The notes under the pieces were generated by a model. The model was not told the origin of the DNA and made no database searches. It saw only the letters and a program-made list of their open reading frames with translations. A stretch of 64,000 nucleotides of DNA from Hofstenia miamia (lineage: Eukaryota; Xenacoelomorpha; Acoela): positions 300,611 to 364,610 of the forward strand of contig SCFE01000009.1 in NCBI GenBank assembly GCA_004352715.1, given 5' to 3'. Made by a program: the position numbers and the translations under genes. How positions within the stretch are numbered: position 1 is the stretch's first letter; each line of letters begins with the position of its first letter. Shown here piece by piece: positions 23,007-35,644 of the stretch.

Positions 23007-23773
23007 TTAAATATCTGACGATTCTTTGTTACTAGGCTTTAACGGTAAGAGACCTTGGCAAATATTTCTATTATCGAGTGTTATTGAAGTCTTTTGTAAC
23101 TTTACCGGAGAGCAATTCACAAATTTTATTGGAGAGTTTCTGTTGGGGTCTAGCAGACAGTTGTTCTGGATAAATTCTGTGCTGCACGTGAGTGATTTGC
23201 AAGGTGATTCTAGCCTGTACTCGCTGCAGTTGCTGATTTTATGCATTTTCAAGGAATTGAGATTGTTAGGAATTTCTTGTGTGGATAGAGCAGGCACACC
23301 TAAGCCTAATAAAACCATGGGTTGGGCGTATTGTCGCTTACTGCGTTGCCACCCCATAACGAAGCACACAATAATGACGAGAAGAGAGAAGAATATCACA
23401 GCAATGATGCTAACGAGAATAAATATATGAACGCTAGTCAGCGACACGACAGCCTCAGGCTTTTCCACTTGATTAAATTTTTCACTTACTGTAACGTTTA
23501 TATTTATTTGCGGATCACTACAAAAACTTCCCGTAAAGCCTTTATTGCAAACACAAACATATCCATTTTCTTTTTCCTCACAGTTACCATTGTTGCAATC
23601 CACGTTATCACAGAAAAACTTCTTGTCGCAAAGTTTTCCATGAAAGCCTTTATCGCAAATGCATTTCTCATTTTCAATGCTTCCATTCTGACATTTGAGA
23701 CGTTTATTCTGACATCGTTTACCCGAGTACCCAGATTTGCAGTTGCAGCTACCATCTTCTCGACATTTCCCAC
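23007..23773 (-). CDS. Notch ligand (DSL family), last exon: EGF repeats, transmembrane helix, cytoplasmic tail
   Basis: This is the terminal exon of a Delta/LAG-2-like ligand, which would act at the cell surface by presenting its DSL/EGF head to Notch on a neighbouring cell. It opens after a clear acceptor (TTTTTAG|GTGGG), finishes a codon split by a phase-1 intron, and runs 254 residues to TAA at 23007-23009. In order: the end of an EGF begun in the previous exon, an EGF-like unit lacking its first cysteines, and a full EGF (CDNVDCNNGNC through GFTGSFC). A Ser/Thr-rich stalk follows. One strongly hydrophobic helix (23352-23435) is followed by a basic stop-transfer sequence (WQRSKRQY) and a tail of about 113 residues. 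The tail has several lysines, usable for the ubiquitin-driven endocytosis known for DSL ligands, and ends SSDI. Single helix and orientation fit a type I protein. Conserved reading frame and splice phase make this a live gene; the exact orthologue is unclear. Confidence 0.88.
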
Positions 23774-23856
23774 CTAAAAATATTCATGTTTTACAAGCTG
23801 TCTTTAGTTGCAGGAAAAATAATTTGATAAATACCGCAGCAAATTAAAAATAATAC

Positions 23857-24045
23857 CATTTTTACATGGATTTGGGTAGCATCTATCTTTCATTTCGCAA
23901 TTTGGGCCTTTGTAGCCACGACTGCATATGCATGTTGAATTTTTGCTACAAATTCCATGTTCACAGGTAGTTTCGAGTCCACTTCCGTCTCCACATATGC
24001 AATTTTCTTCATTTGTACACGTTGTATCACATCCCTCAATACAAG
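23857..24045 (-). CDS. Notch ligand (DSL family), EGF-repeat exon
   Basis: This internal exon is 189 bp and is bounded by acceptor ATTTTAG|CTTGT and donor AATG|GTATTA. Both flanking introns are phase 1, as is usual for shuffled EGF exons. Read with its neighbours, the first codon becomes Pro-Cys. The exon encodes 62 whole residues with 14 cysteines: a first compact EGF-like unit (CIEGC...CICGDG), a second (CEHGIC...CICSRGYKGPNC) and the start of a third (CYPNPCKNG) that is completed in the next exon. The intron to the last exon is only 83 bp; the intron to the DSL exon is about 3.5 kb. Confident because phase, cysteine spacing and the GY-x-G-x-x-C motif all agree. Confidence 0.88.
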
Positions 24046-26738
24046 CTAAAATTATTCTTAAATTTCAAACACAGTCATAGGTGATATTAATTAAGTAGAC
24101 TAAATTTTGTCTAGCAAATTGGAAATAATTTGAATCCAAATACGTTATTCTAAATAAGTTAAATTGGAGGGTTTTTATCTTAATCTAAGATGAAAATGGG
24201 CTGCACCGGAATCGATTCGGGCCTGTGATTGGGCCAGATCGAAGTATTGCCGAAAACGAGCAGAAGAAATGGGCCGAAAGTTCAAAATTACTGACTATTA
24301 CGCAACAAGTCAACGTAAACCGATGAATGAAATAGAATCCATATACAAGTTGTTGAAGAAAATTATTTAAATTTGAAAATTTAAATTTGCATCTCCTCAA
24401 AAGCTCAATTAAGTTTTCATTTTCAGTGTGCAGATACATTGTGAATTTTTAACCTTTGCTTCACAAATCGAAAAATAGAAGAAATTGATTTTGCTAAAGG
24501 ACACAAAAATGGAACAAATTAACATTAATTTAAATGGCTTGGCTCGGATTAAAGGCGTGCCTAAAGTTTCTTGGGTCGGGTAAAATTGTGGCTTAGATTG
24601 TCGGCTTTTGACTATGTCTGATCCTACTTATCCAGCTTCATATAACAACTGCATGCAATGTTCTTAATTCCATTGAATAGAAGATCGCAAAACCATTGAC
24701 CTTGTTTTAAATAAAATCGAAACATTGAAATCTCAAAGTAATAAAAACATCAATTATTGGGAAAACTAATATAAATTCACTATCAAACATAACTTTGAAG
24801 TGAAATCTTGCCAATAGTATTCTAAAATTACTTTAGTCTCGTACATTGATCTGAAAAACACTTTCAGATTTCATGAGTATGAATGATTAAAGGATGATTT
24901 CATGGCAAACTTCAGCTAATCTTATGTACACGAGTCCTGTAAATGGATAGGACACAACGTAGTTGTAAAACTGTCGCGGCAAACCGCAACCGGGTAAGTT
25001 TTTGTCACCGTTTTGAACTAAGGAAAATGGATGGGTCAAGTCGCTCTAAATAAAAATTATGGGTCATACATATTTCAAGAGAAAAACTAAAATTTAGTAG
25101 TTTACATAATATTGAAATTTGAGATGCAACTGTGAGTTGCGACCAACAAAAATGAAGTGGTATGGGGCAATAGAATTTGTAATATATACCAAGAAATTAA
25201 AAACGCATAGAGTATATTTTTCACATGAAACTTATTTTTTATTAGACCATCGGAAAATAAGCGTTATAAGTTTTAAAAGCTTCACCATGACAAAATTTAT
25301 TATAATTCTAAGCTGTTGACAAACTCATGTTTCTGAAAATGCAAAAACATTTAGTTTACATCTTCCATTTTACAAAATTTCTCAAGGCTTAGTCGAGTTG
25401 GGTCAAATGAAGTTAGGTTTAAAATTTTTTTACATCAGGCCTTGGTCGATTTGGGTCAGAACGGGAATTTTATATCTGTCGGGTCCAATTTTATTAACTC
25501 GTTTACAACACTGGTACACAATTATATCCTAAACTTATCTTTTAAGTATGATATATATTTTTAATAGGAATTTAATTTAGTGATGTTTACTTAGTAGTGA
25601 TTAGAAGTTTTATTCTTATGCTGATATAATCACGGGTTTATAAAGCCAAAACGTTGATTATGGGAATAAATTTTGAAAACTAGGTGGATTAATATACCTG
25701 ATGAATGCATTAGCAGTGAAATTGCAAAACTTCACTTAAAAAAACATATACTTGAAGATAATAACATTTTTTACACAGGTCTAAACTTGGATCCCAATGA
25801 ACTTAAAAGAGGAAAACATTTTAAGCAATTAGAGAATTGGATATAAATGTTTATACATGCATGTAAACATTTCATCACTTCACAACATGAATACTCGACA
25901 TAGAGCCGAGAGCGTTGTTTACGATTCACTTCCCTCATACACCTCAGCATAAAATATAAATTTAATAATAAAGCTAGGATTGTCTTCCTTAATCAAATTT
26001 TGAAAGTTCGAAATGTCGATAGGTAATTTTAGAAAATGTGTAGAATTTGGGATTTATCCACTATATACATTGATCTACGCGATTTGAATTAAGGCGTAGA
26101 AAGATTACTCTGTTCAAATAATTTTCCGAGCCTAGGAATAAATCTCATTGAGAGATAAGTTTATTGAAATAAAGTACGTAAACAAACACTTATTGTTAAG
26201 TAAACAGACCCCTGTCAAAGATGTAAGGAATACCCAACTGCCAAGTAAATACAATGTTAGATTACGCATTTTACAGGACAAATAATTTTCAATATAAACT
26301 TCAAGTAACATGAAGGACCTATACTTTCGTCAATGGGATTAGCGTGACAAGTGTACAAACATCGCACTGAATAAATGTCACATTCATACTCTCATCAAAT
26401 TAGACAAACGTTTCACTTAAACGTCGAACGGCTACTAGTTAATTAAGAGTATAGTAACAACTAGTTATTAGTCCATTACTTAAAAAAACCGCAACAAACG
26501 GATAATATGTGAAAGTTTAGTGTGTTGCAGAGTAGACTTTGGGGGAATGCAACTGTGCAGCAGTTTAGGGACTTTGCAACCTATTCTAAAATAGAAATAA
26601 CAACCATTGGGTCGAACAATTGCCCGTTATTCGAATTTTCTATTTTATATTTCCAAAATCGGTACCTTTGCGTTACTTCATTGAATTTTTGTGTTTTCAA
26701 TGAATTGGCTCTGCCATCATGAAATAATCTAGCATAAA

Positions 26739-26904
26739 TGTTAGGTTTATGGTTTGGGTTAAAATTAGGGTTAGGGTAGAGTTAAGTTTAAAGATTATGT
26801 TTTGCGTTTGTTTTGGGTTAGGGTTAGGCATATGATTAGAGTTAGGTTTAGAGTTAGGGTTATGGTTTGGGATATTGTTTGGGCTAGGGGGTCAGGGTTA
26901 ACGT
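26739..26904 (+). repeat. degenerate TTAGGG/TTTGGG telomere-like tract
   Basis: GGGTTAGGGTTAG, GTTTGGGTT, AGAGTTAGGTTTAGAG and similar words fill about 165 bp in one orientation. Perfect TTAGGG pairs occur at about 26766-26778 and 26815-26828. It is inside an intron and far from any scaffold end. Confidence 0.75.
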
Positions 26905-27074
26905 TATTATTGTTATGTTAATAAATTTGCAATTTTTTGCAATTATTTGGGTGGGGGAGGAGAAAGATAATCAAAAGTACCCCAAAATCAAATATTATTA
27001 ATAATCCCAATAGAAATTTTATAAACGGGACTAGCTTATATTTTACATGCATTAGGCAGCGTTCCAAAATTCTG

Positions 27075-27420
27075 TCCCGAACTACTGATCGATCTAACTT
27101 GGTTCGATTGACATTTGATGAACTGTCCCCGGCCGGAACTTGACCCAACATGCAATTCGATCCACAGAATCCTACCCGAACTGACTCGTTCCAACCCGAC
27201 TATAGATTCACTGACTCGATCTAATCTGACTCGAAGAAAACAAAATATTCAATATAAAAATGTACATGAATTGTAAACAAATAACTAATAAATATTTCAT
27301 TTTATCATACCCGACAATTACCCGACGTAGTCTGATCTCTGATCGTACCCCACCCGTTCCCAAACAAATTGAAATTATTGTGTCCGAAATAGATCTGACT
27401 TGATACCCGACGTCATCAAT
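27075..27420. repeat. CCCGAC/GACTCG word-repeat tract
   Basis: Words such as ACCCGAACTGACTCG, CCAACCCGAC, TACCCGACG and CCCCACCCG recur without a fixed period. Base composition is much richer in C and G than the surroundings. No terminal repeats were identified. Confidence 0.5.
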
Positions 27421-27533
27421 ATGTATATGTCAAAAAATAATCAAAATAACATATTTGTAAAGAATAAATTGCAGTGGGTTTCCAGCAATTTCACAGTACA
27501 AGTCCTATTAACTACTTAAAGAAATGCACTTAC

Positions 27534-27788
27534 GCATATAGCATCCCCCACGTTTTCCGCCCATGCCACTTATACAGTGCTTCTCTCCATCTTTGTCACA
27601 ATACGTTTTTCCATCATCAGGTACGCACCCTTTACTACAATGGTTGCCGTAATAATTAGGTGCACAGCTAAACACTCCGCTCATTTTCAAGCGGGAATTT
27701 TCATTTCCAAGTAAAATCAGTTTGAATTTTGTTTTAGTGGAGTTTTCTTCAAAATGTTTATGACCAACCAAATCAATATAATATTTAC
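27534..27788 (-). CDS. Notch ligand (DSL family), DSL-domain exon
   Basis: This exon encodes the Notch-binding DSL domain. It lies between acceptor AAATTTTAG|GTAAAT and a strong donor (ATGC|GTAAGT), and is 255 bp with phase-1 boundaries. The first 40 or so residues resemble the last beta strands of the MNNL/C2 region (KYYIDLVGHKHF). Then come six DSL cysteines at about residues 41, 50, 54, 63, 71 and 82 of the exon, with the hallmark NYYG between the first two and CDKDGEKHC in the second half. Family DSL domains usually carry a Gly-Trp before the last cysteine. Here the region reads GMGGKRGGC, so the tryptophan is missing and two or three residues are extra. The order DSL, EGFs, transmembrane helix across three exons makes the family assignment secure. 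Drosophila and vertebrate Delta/Jagged have 6-16 EGFs, so this ligand is short and closer in layout to nematode LAG-2/APX-1 types. Confidence 0.88.
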
Positions 27789-28639
27789 CTAAAATTTTAG
27801 CTTAGTGAACGTATAAAAATCTGTTAATTGTATGTTTGCACAATGAATATTTTGACAATGCATCAAGACATTTATCAAACTTAAATTATTAACGTGCCCT
27901 CTTAACATTGCAAACTATGATCTCAAGACAAGTAAAAAGAATTTTAGAATCAATTGGTGAATGAACTAGAGTACTAGAGTATATTTCTCTCGAAATTCCC
28001 ATTTTTTTAAATTTTAGATTCTTCCTTTCCTAATGTTCACGTAATCAGGACGTCGAAAGTCCATTGATGCAACAACTAGTCCTAACTGTTTCTTTGTATG
28101 TAGGTAGACCCCACAAAAATAGAGGCGTGCTATGCGGAAAGTCAGAGGTCAAGGAATTATAAAAGAATAAAATCATTTATGCAGTCATAAAGTTAATTTG
28201 GAGGGCTTCGAAGTTCGTTAATTTAATTAATTATCACTTTCTACTTAGATATGATTAACCTCAATGTAAATCCGTTATTAACTAAATTGATAGTTCATGG
28301 ATTCTACTCCGTTACTGCCATGCAAAACAATATTTTGCAATGTAAAGATCACCGTTTCGTTTCATGTAAGCGGGCAACATTGTTCTTCGAATGTGGCACT
28401 CAACAGTTGGTAATTTGAATTTTTGTTTTCCTCATTTGTTATACTTAGTTGTCAAAAAATCAAAGATGCTTAATCCATTAAACGTGGTGTAGAATAGCCT
28501 TTAGATTTTTCCACATATTCCTATTATATTCAAATTTTAAACTACAAACAACAAGAGGTTACTAAATCGTATTTTATTATTAACTTTAGTGGTAGCAAAA
28601 AATCAAAGATTGAAATAAAAATGCATCGCTCATCAACAC

Positions 28640-28760
28640 GAAGTTAGCATTCTTTCTACACTTGTCAATGTAAGCAGGTCGTAAGCAAACAAATCTGTCA
28701 AACAGCTCTGCGCAAACAGCCACATCGCAAGCTAGTCCAGGGTTTTGGTAAACTACGTCA
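28640..28760 (-). CDS. candidate MNNL (N-terminal) exon of the DSL ligand
   Basis: An open stretch upstream of the DSL exon encodes CDVAVCAELFDRFVCLRP followed by a cysteine about 7 residues later. This resembles the MNNL signature of Notch ligands (C..C...F..CL....., as in C-x-T-x-F-x-V-C-L-K). It lies on the same strand, about 0.85 kb from the DSL exon. A possible acceptor is AAATGCAG|TGACG; several GT dinucleotides could serve as donor, including AAGT|GTAGAA, which would give the phase needed by the next exon, but none is a strong consensus. Seen: the cysteine/phenylalanine pattern and the position. Inferred: membership of this gene. Exon limits are approximate. Confidence 0.5.
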
Positions 28761-28799
28761 CTGCATTTCGCAATCATAATTTATAGAATCAACCATATT

Positions 28800-29230
28800 T
28801 ATATTTTATGCATGTGACTATATTCTGCTATTTACACTATCTGAGAAGAACTTATCATCTCACGTGATGAATTAGGTGAAAAATTGAAAACTGTTTCAAT
28901 GAACCAATCAGAAATATTTGATAAGCATGTGCAGAAGAACGAATGAAATTTTTGTAAGATTCAACAATGCAAAAAATAGAATAAATAATATCTTCAACTT
29001 ATCTTTTAATGTATTTGACTTTGATCAATGGCATAGGAAATAGCAAAATTTAATAATGTGATGCACATTATAGACATGGACTGGGACTGGTCAGAAGAGG
29101 GCTGGGTGTGAGCCGATATATTTCAAAAAAGTTTCAAAATGGACTTACTATTAACAACAATGTACCAAATTAACCCAAATTAAGAGAATGCAAAGTAATT
29201 TGTAATCAAAGGGTTGAAAAATAAAATTTA
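28800..29230. other. non-coding stretch upstream of the candidate MNNL exon
   Basis: Only a short GGACTGGGACTGG word tract at 29078-29115 stands out. Confidence 0.3.
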
Positions 29231-29234
29231 CATT

Positions 29235-29430
29235 CCAGGTTTTTGAATTTCAGATTATTAATTTTATTATAAGTTTCTATCATACCAAACTTTCATCTAG
29301 AAAACATATATATATATATATATATATATATACTTTTTTTTTCTTCAGCAAGAATCATAAAATTGGTCTAATTGACATTAAATTTAAATGGGAGATGCAG
29401 GATTTGGACCAATCATAAGATTTCGGAACT
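29235..29430. repeat. dispersed repeat family, copy A
   Basis: The sequence CCAGGTTTTTGAATTTCAG, then TTTCTATCATACCAAAC, then AAATTTAAATGGGAGATGC is matched in order at 32500-32690. An (AT)n run (29306-29332) has grown inside this copy. The partner is too diverged for a family name. Confidence 0.6.
29306..29332. repeat. (AT)n microsatellite
   Basis: About 13 units. Confidence 0.95.
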
Positions 29431-29439
29431 GAGCTTGGT

Positions 29440-32400
29440 CCTCCCTTTTCCATGAATATTCTTCTCTGCTGGTATGCTTTCTATTCCATGCGTAGCGTAC
29501 TTAAGATGAAAAATAACAATAGTAAGGGTAAATTGTATATAAAAATTATTTTACACATTAAAAATATTTTTAGTTGCAATAAAAAATTATATGATCTCAG
29601 ATATATTCACAATCTATGGTACAGTTGGATGAAGATACAATTAACTTTTATAAATTTTGTAGGAATTGTAGCAATTGGAATGCTTCCGCACCTGAATGAT
29701 GAGTTCCCAGAAGATGATACTAAATTGATGTCATCCCATAGACAAAATTTATTAAAATCATAATTTCAAGTCCTTTTTAACAACCCCATAAAACTTGCCA
29801 ATTTGAATGTTAAACAGTCTAAAGAGTTTATTGCAGTTGTCTTTTCACAGACAGTTTGACAAAGAAAATAGAAAGTAAGTCATATCAACGTTTGCTTAAG
29901 TTGAGCTATAGCCCAATTCTTGCTTTTGCTGTGATTAAGCAACCTAGAAAAGAACGCACGGCAAATACGAGCGAATATGAGAATTCACAAAATGTACTGT
30001 GCCTTTGTTTACAGAACGTAAATAGAAAATAAGCAAAAAAATCGACCACTAAGAAAATCAATAAATTTCACATACAATTTATTCATATAACATGTGTAGC
30101 AAAATCTCCCATGAGTATGTGCTCTAGTTTCAATGTAATTTATTTTAAATGCTTCAATACAAAGTGTGGCAACAAAGAGATATTTGCATGTAATATAATA
30201 TAATATAATATGCAGAGGATTTGAACTTTTAAATCTTCTAAATCATGACGGAGCGACACTTGCTAAATATAAATACTTCTAGTAAGGAAAAAATCAAATT
30301 TCTACATTAAAGATACTACTTAAAAGAAGACTACCACATTAGGGATATATGATCTATAAACCCTTTGAAATGATTGAAAATGTTGCCCGGTCGAGAAATG
30401 TTCAAAGAAAGAGGCTATCAAAAAAAACTATGGAAATACGCTTGATTGAAAAATGGGATGAAGTAAATTTTATATGAATTATGTGTCCAAAAGTTGGAAG
30501 TGGTTGAAAAACAATGTTGAATTTGGAAGTACTGGACAAATAAATTGTGAAGTATATAGTTTTAAATGTAATTTTTTACAATACAAGTTTCCATGATAAA
30601 AAATATTTGGATTTACTTAACAAGCTATTTGAAAAATGATACTGGGGACCTATTCGGAAGTTTAATAGGTTTTTCATAGATGTGCTTAGGAAACTCGCCC
30701 ATGGGTTAGAGGTCAAGTATTTCGGAATCGGGTTTATCTCGATGTAAAATTTGATGCTCAAAATATTACTGATTTTCAGCAAAAAATGATAACATTACTT
30801 CATGAGATGGTCCGAATATTTGGTGCCCAACAATTCAATGTTTCAATTTGATGGTTTTCCAGGATCAGTTTTTTAAGTAAATGTAGGTACTATTCTTTGA
30901 AAGAATCAAAAAGTTACTTCTGATTCTATATGGGCATTACAAGAACATAATTGTATAAAGTGATTTCTTCAACCTTAATAAATTATTATGCAGTAATAAA
31001 ATCTCCGATAAATATTCAACAATCAAAATAATTATATTTAATCACAAAATAAAGTAGAAAGAATAATGTTGTTAATCACTACCCTTGGCATATAACAAGA
31101 AAATAAGTTGGCTTTTGATTTAGCAAAAAGTTCATACATTCTTTTTATTTCATTAACATTCTCGAAAAAATTATTACTGACGCTATTTTGTCGGTGCGGG
31201 CCAAGCTAATAATAACCGCTGCGTTAGGAGTCTACAAAATGTATCGGGTACCTCAGAAAATGTGCAAAGCAGTATTTGGCAGATTAAGCCAGATGGTTCC
31301 GTTTTCCTAAAAAGTTTGTCACAACCGTTCAACTGCTAGTGGTTGTCTTCTGCACCAGACCAATGTTTATCATGATCTCCATTTTTGTATTCTGTATTGG
31401 TTAAATAGTCTGCTATGGCAAATTCATAACCGATGTGGTGCCTATTTGAACAGAAAGAATCGATATTCCATTGAGGTACGCATGCACAAAGTGGCAAAGT
31501 TCGATGAGTCCTCGACCAGTCGAAAGTAAATGAAATAGGCGAGAATTCTTTATCTTTTGTGTGGTTTCAGATTTTAGATATGTTTATTATATCCTTAGTG
31601 ATAAGCGCTTTTTTTGAAGCATCTGTTAAAGATTGTAAGAAATGCCTGGAATAATTTGGGTAGAGCAAGTTTTATTGAAAATGTATAACTATTTTCATAA
31701 CATGTATTTTAACATTCTACAAAGTAAATATTAAAAACAAAAATGCCAACGTGACATAATATAGACATATACTAAAATAAAAATAACTTTTTAAAGTAAC
31801 AAATTTAGTATCATTTTGAACAAAGGAGACAAAGTAAATTTACTGACATAATTTATGTTACTCTAGCTAAGTAGCCGTTAAATTTTCGCTCATAAATAAA
31901 CTTATCACATCTATTTAACATAGCGCAAATCGTTCAATACAATGCTGTCAAGAAATATTTTTTAATCTGGCTTAATTTCAAGGAGTTCGCATCTATTTTT
32001 AACGCTTGTTGCCCATTTAATGTGTTTCTACTTTATCACTAACAGGAAGGGATAGACCTAATTGCGAAGAGAAACTCAAAATTGATTAGGGGCTACATAA
32101 AAACTAAGAAATTTTGAAAAATGTGATCAACTAACGTTCCATTTCAATTGCTCCTCTTTAGCTGTTCGAAAGTGAAATTTATGGAACAAGTAATAGAAGT
32201 AAACTCAAAAGGGTCAGCGAGTTTTTAAATTTTAGATGAATCTCCAAAACTTTATTAGAAACGTCATAACTCGCATACTACTGATAATGCTCAAAATCCG
32301 AAAGCAGTTACTTGCTAGGACTTTGGCCAAGTTATTGAAAAAAATGTGGCTCAAATTCAATTAAATTATATGGAATATTACCAAGTGCTCTTAATAACAT

Positions 32401-32490
32401 GAAACTTATAAACAATGCATTATGTTCAAATATAGAATTTCTATTCTTCAGTATATACAGCGTGCAATACATGTAGATTCTATGCTCTAT
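29440..32490. other. region without a recognisable gene
   Basis: A stretch of higher GC at 31165-31560 has mixed composition but no open frame or terminal repeats I can support. A short (TATAA)n run lies at about 30196-30211. Confidence 0.35.
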
Positions 32491-32499
32491 TTAAAATCA

Positions 32500-32690
32500 G
32501 GTTGTTTTTCAATTTCAGTTTTTAGATTTATTATTGTAACAATCTATCATACCCAACATCGGTCTACAAAATGAAGTTTTTTTCTACAAGGATCATAAGT
32601 GGGCTTATGAGGGGCTGAATTAGCATTAATATAAATGGGAAGAGCGGGATTGGGCTTAAATTTCTGGCCATGTGCATCTCCCGTGCAAAC
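32500..32690. repeat. dispersed repeat family, copy B
   Basis: Matches copy A (29235-29430) in order: CAGGTTGTTTTTCAATTTCAG, TATCATACCCAACATC, AAATGGGAAGAGCGGGATTG. A third, more diverged piece is at 52225-52300. Confidence 0.6.
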
Positions 32691-32699
32691 AAGATCAAG

Positions 32700-35470
32700 A
32701 CTTATTGCGCTTCTGAATGGATATTGAATGGTTCATCTACAGACAAAGAAAATTTATTTGATTGTTGGCCTCATTGCCTTGATGATTATCGGGACCTTTG
32801 ATGTTGTGAAAATCTTTGTCTTAAAAATTGGATTCTCTGTTGATAAATAGTTAATATTTTCAAGCACTTAGGCACAACAATACCCTCCCCTAAATAGACT
32901 TGTCAACATCCAACGATTTCCATGTCTGCTTGGAGAAAATTGCTCCAAAATGAAATGTGGATGAAATTTTTTGCATTGTTTAATGACAGCATTGCAACGT
33001 GCATTAATATTTGAACTACATTGTGTGAAAATCAATGGGATGCACATCAAATTTTTAAGGCATAATGCAATTGCAAGAAAAAGACTATTACTTCAATTTA
33101 GTTGGTCAAAACGTACATGTACAATAATCTTGGTCTATCATATATCATACTAAGCATCTATTTATATATTAATAAGTTCCTATAAAGTCTCTAAAAATTA
33201 GTTTAAAATGAATCATAAATTTAACTAAAAACAAAAACTTATTAATTTTATAGATTAAAACATTAAAATTTAATATAGAATTATTGCTATAATTTTACTC
33301 AAGAAATTATCTATATTATGGAATTTACTCAAACAGAATAAAGACTTATATCAACTATGCATTTCTTAAGGAAATTGTGAAATTGTAGTGATATAATAAA
33401 AGAACAGCACCTAGTGATGTTTATAAATTTGTACATTAACTTTAAAATTTTCTCTTGTATATTCGATGCATCTTAGAATTGAAAATTTCAATGACCTTTA
33501 ATAAAGGTTCACTGATTTGTAAAATTCTTGAGACAAATACTGCAATTAATAATTTATTAATTAATAATTTAAGAATACAATTCCGGATATTGACATTCCT
33601 GTAAATAAGTCATTGCCCGCTAAATACGTGAGCTATTCAGTTATACAAAAATTTGTTCTACTGCCTCACAATATTAAAGTACTTTTTAAAGTAATTGTTA
33701 ATTAAATACCAGTAACTTTTAAACACACAATTTTAACTCAAGAAACGCTTGTTAAATGTCCCAATTGTATTAACAAATATTTAAATATGTGTTGCATATT
33801 TCATATAGATTAAAAAATTATACATATTTTATATCAAAAAAAGAACGGTTTAATGAAAATTGGACTAATTGAAAACCTCGGATTATTTCTGTTGTCTTAT
33901 AAACAATTATTTCGACGAAGAGTTTGAAATGAATTTTAAACTGTTTAACAGCCATGGCTAAATGCATATAAAATAAGCAAAGAAATGGTTCAAATTATTC
34001 CCCTCGTAAACACCACAATGGATTACGCACAAGTTATAATAGAAATTGCGAAATCGAAATTAATTGCACGCACGGAAGAAATTCGAAAACCGTGATACAA
34101 AGCTGTGAATCACCATTCCAAAGCAGCCTCTTTTAATGGGCTTTTTACTGGATCGTATCACCAGGGGAAATAGAAAATAGCCTTCAACGATTAATTACTA
34201 ATTCGTAAACCAGCGTGGTTATTTCAAAAAGCTGTCAGAAAGTTTGCCTCAAATTTATTCGAGGTGAAAGATTTAAGACTCGTATCACTGTGCAAAAACG
34301 GGCTGTGAACCAGCCGCTATACATTTGCAAAATAATGCTAGCAAGTTCAATATTAATTAGAGCAACAAGTTTAAATCATTGTACGAAATGTACAAGCAGT
34401 CATAGTTAACACAATATTTTTTCACTAAAATATTTCTGCAAAAATTATTTAATTTAATCTCAATTCCGATTCAGTCAAGGAAACATTCTTCCGATATAAA
34501 CACAAAAAATTAATTTGATGGAATAGCAATGACTGAGACATTGAATTTATAAGCAAAAAATGTACACAGGATTAACATTTATAGGATAATGAATTTTTTT
34601 GTAGTAGCAATATAAAGAGGTTTAAAGATTTTTACAGTAGTCGACACTAAAATCCGAATATAAAAAAAAATTTGAAATATTTTCTAAAAAATGCTTACAT
34701 TCTATAACTAATAAAAATATTTATATTAAATTTCATTTTATAATAACTTTTATTCATAGTTAAAAACGTACGGTCTTCTAACGGTCTTTCTTTGTGATAT
34801 CTGTATACAGTCAGACGAACAGTAAACGATGTCTAAATAGGTACATCAAAAGACAGTAATTACGCTTTTGCAAAACAATACAATATTTATTAAAGCTAAT
34901 TATAAGACAACACAATTGTGGTTTAGAATTTATCTGTCTCACATTCCAAAGTACAGTTGTACGTCTGCCAAAGGACCACCATGACATTTTCTTTCAGAAA
35001 TCCAACCACATTTGGGGCTAACGTATGTTTTGTACAATAAAAGGCGTGGAAAATTTTCTCTTTATTAAATAACGGCCTATTTTCTTAAACGCGAATGTCG
35101 TAAAATGCTGAGAACACATTTCCACCAAGTAGGCTAAATGACATAAATATCACTTTTCGTATTGGCTGGTCTTTGCTCCGCATTTACAGTCCTGTTAAAT
35201 TTTTACATTATCATTTAATTTCTGCCCATGACTGATAAGCTTGTAATATAAATAACTCAAACGTGTATTTCGCCTGCACGAATAAAAGCAATATTTTCAT
35301 TGCTTAAATGATTTTTAAATAAGTCAAACAGATTCAATGAAATTCAAAATGTCTTGTTCTTCGAAAATGACTCACATATGGCAAAAAGTTTATAGAAATC
35401 AGAAAAATAATAAAGTTTTCAGCATGGACAGGCAAACAATTGCAATAGTTATTTCGTTGAACTATATAAC
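32700..35470. other. region without a recognisable gene
   Basis: A GC-richer island at 33950-34410 contains no domain I can recognise. An AATAATTTATTAATTAATAATTT near-palindrome lies at about 33548-33571. Confidence 0.35.
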
Positions 35471-35610
35471 ATATATATATATATATATATATANNNNNNN
35501 NNNNNNNNNNNNNNNNNNNNNNNNNNNNNNNNNNNNNNNNNNNNNNNNNNNNNNNNNNNNNNNNNNNNNNNNNNNNNNNNNNNNNNNNNNNNNNNNNNNN
35601 NNNNNNNNNN

Positions 35611-35641
<31 letters not shown>
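35471..35641. repeat. (AT)n microsatellite interrupted by a 117-N gap
   Basis: TA repeats border the gap (35494-35610) on both sides, so the array itself probably broke the assembly. Open frames spanning the Ns are meaningless. Confidence 0.95.

Positions 35642-35644
<3 letters not shown>

Larger units (their letters stand above)
24046..27533. other. large intron of the DSL gene carrying word-repeat tracts
   Basis: Between the DSL exon and the EGF exon lie several tracts made of GGGTCGG/CCCGAC words (24198-24290, 24538-24600, 25388-25500, 27075-27420) and the TTAGGG-like tract. I see no additional exon with EGF cysteines. Confidence 0.6.

Noticed and set aside
23026-23777. Plus-strand open frames across the last DSL exon
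   Set aside because: They are shadows of the minus-strand coding exon, which has the EGF cysteines, the transmembrane helix and correct splice phase.
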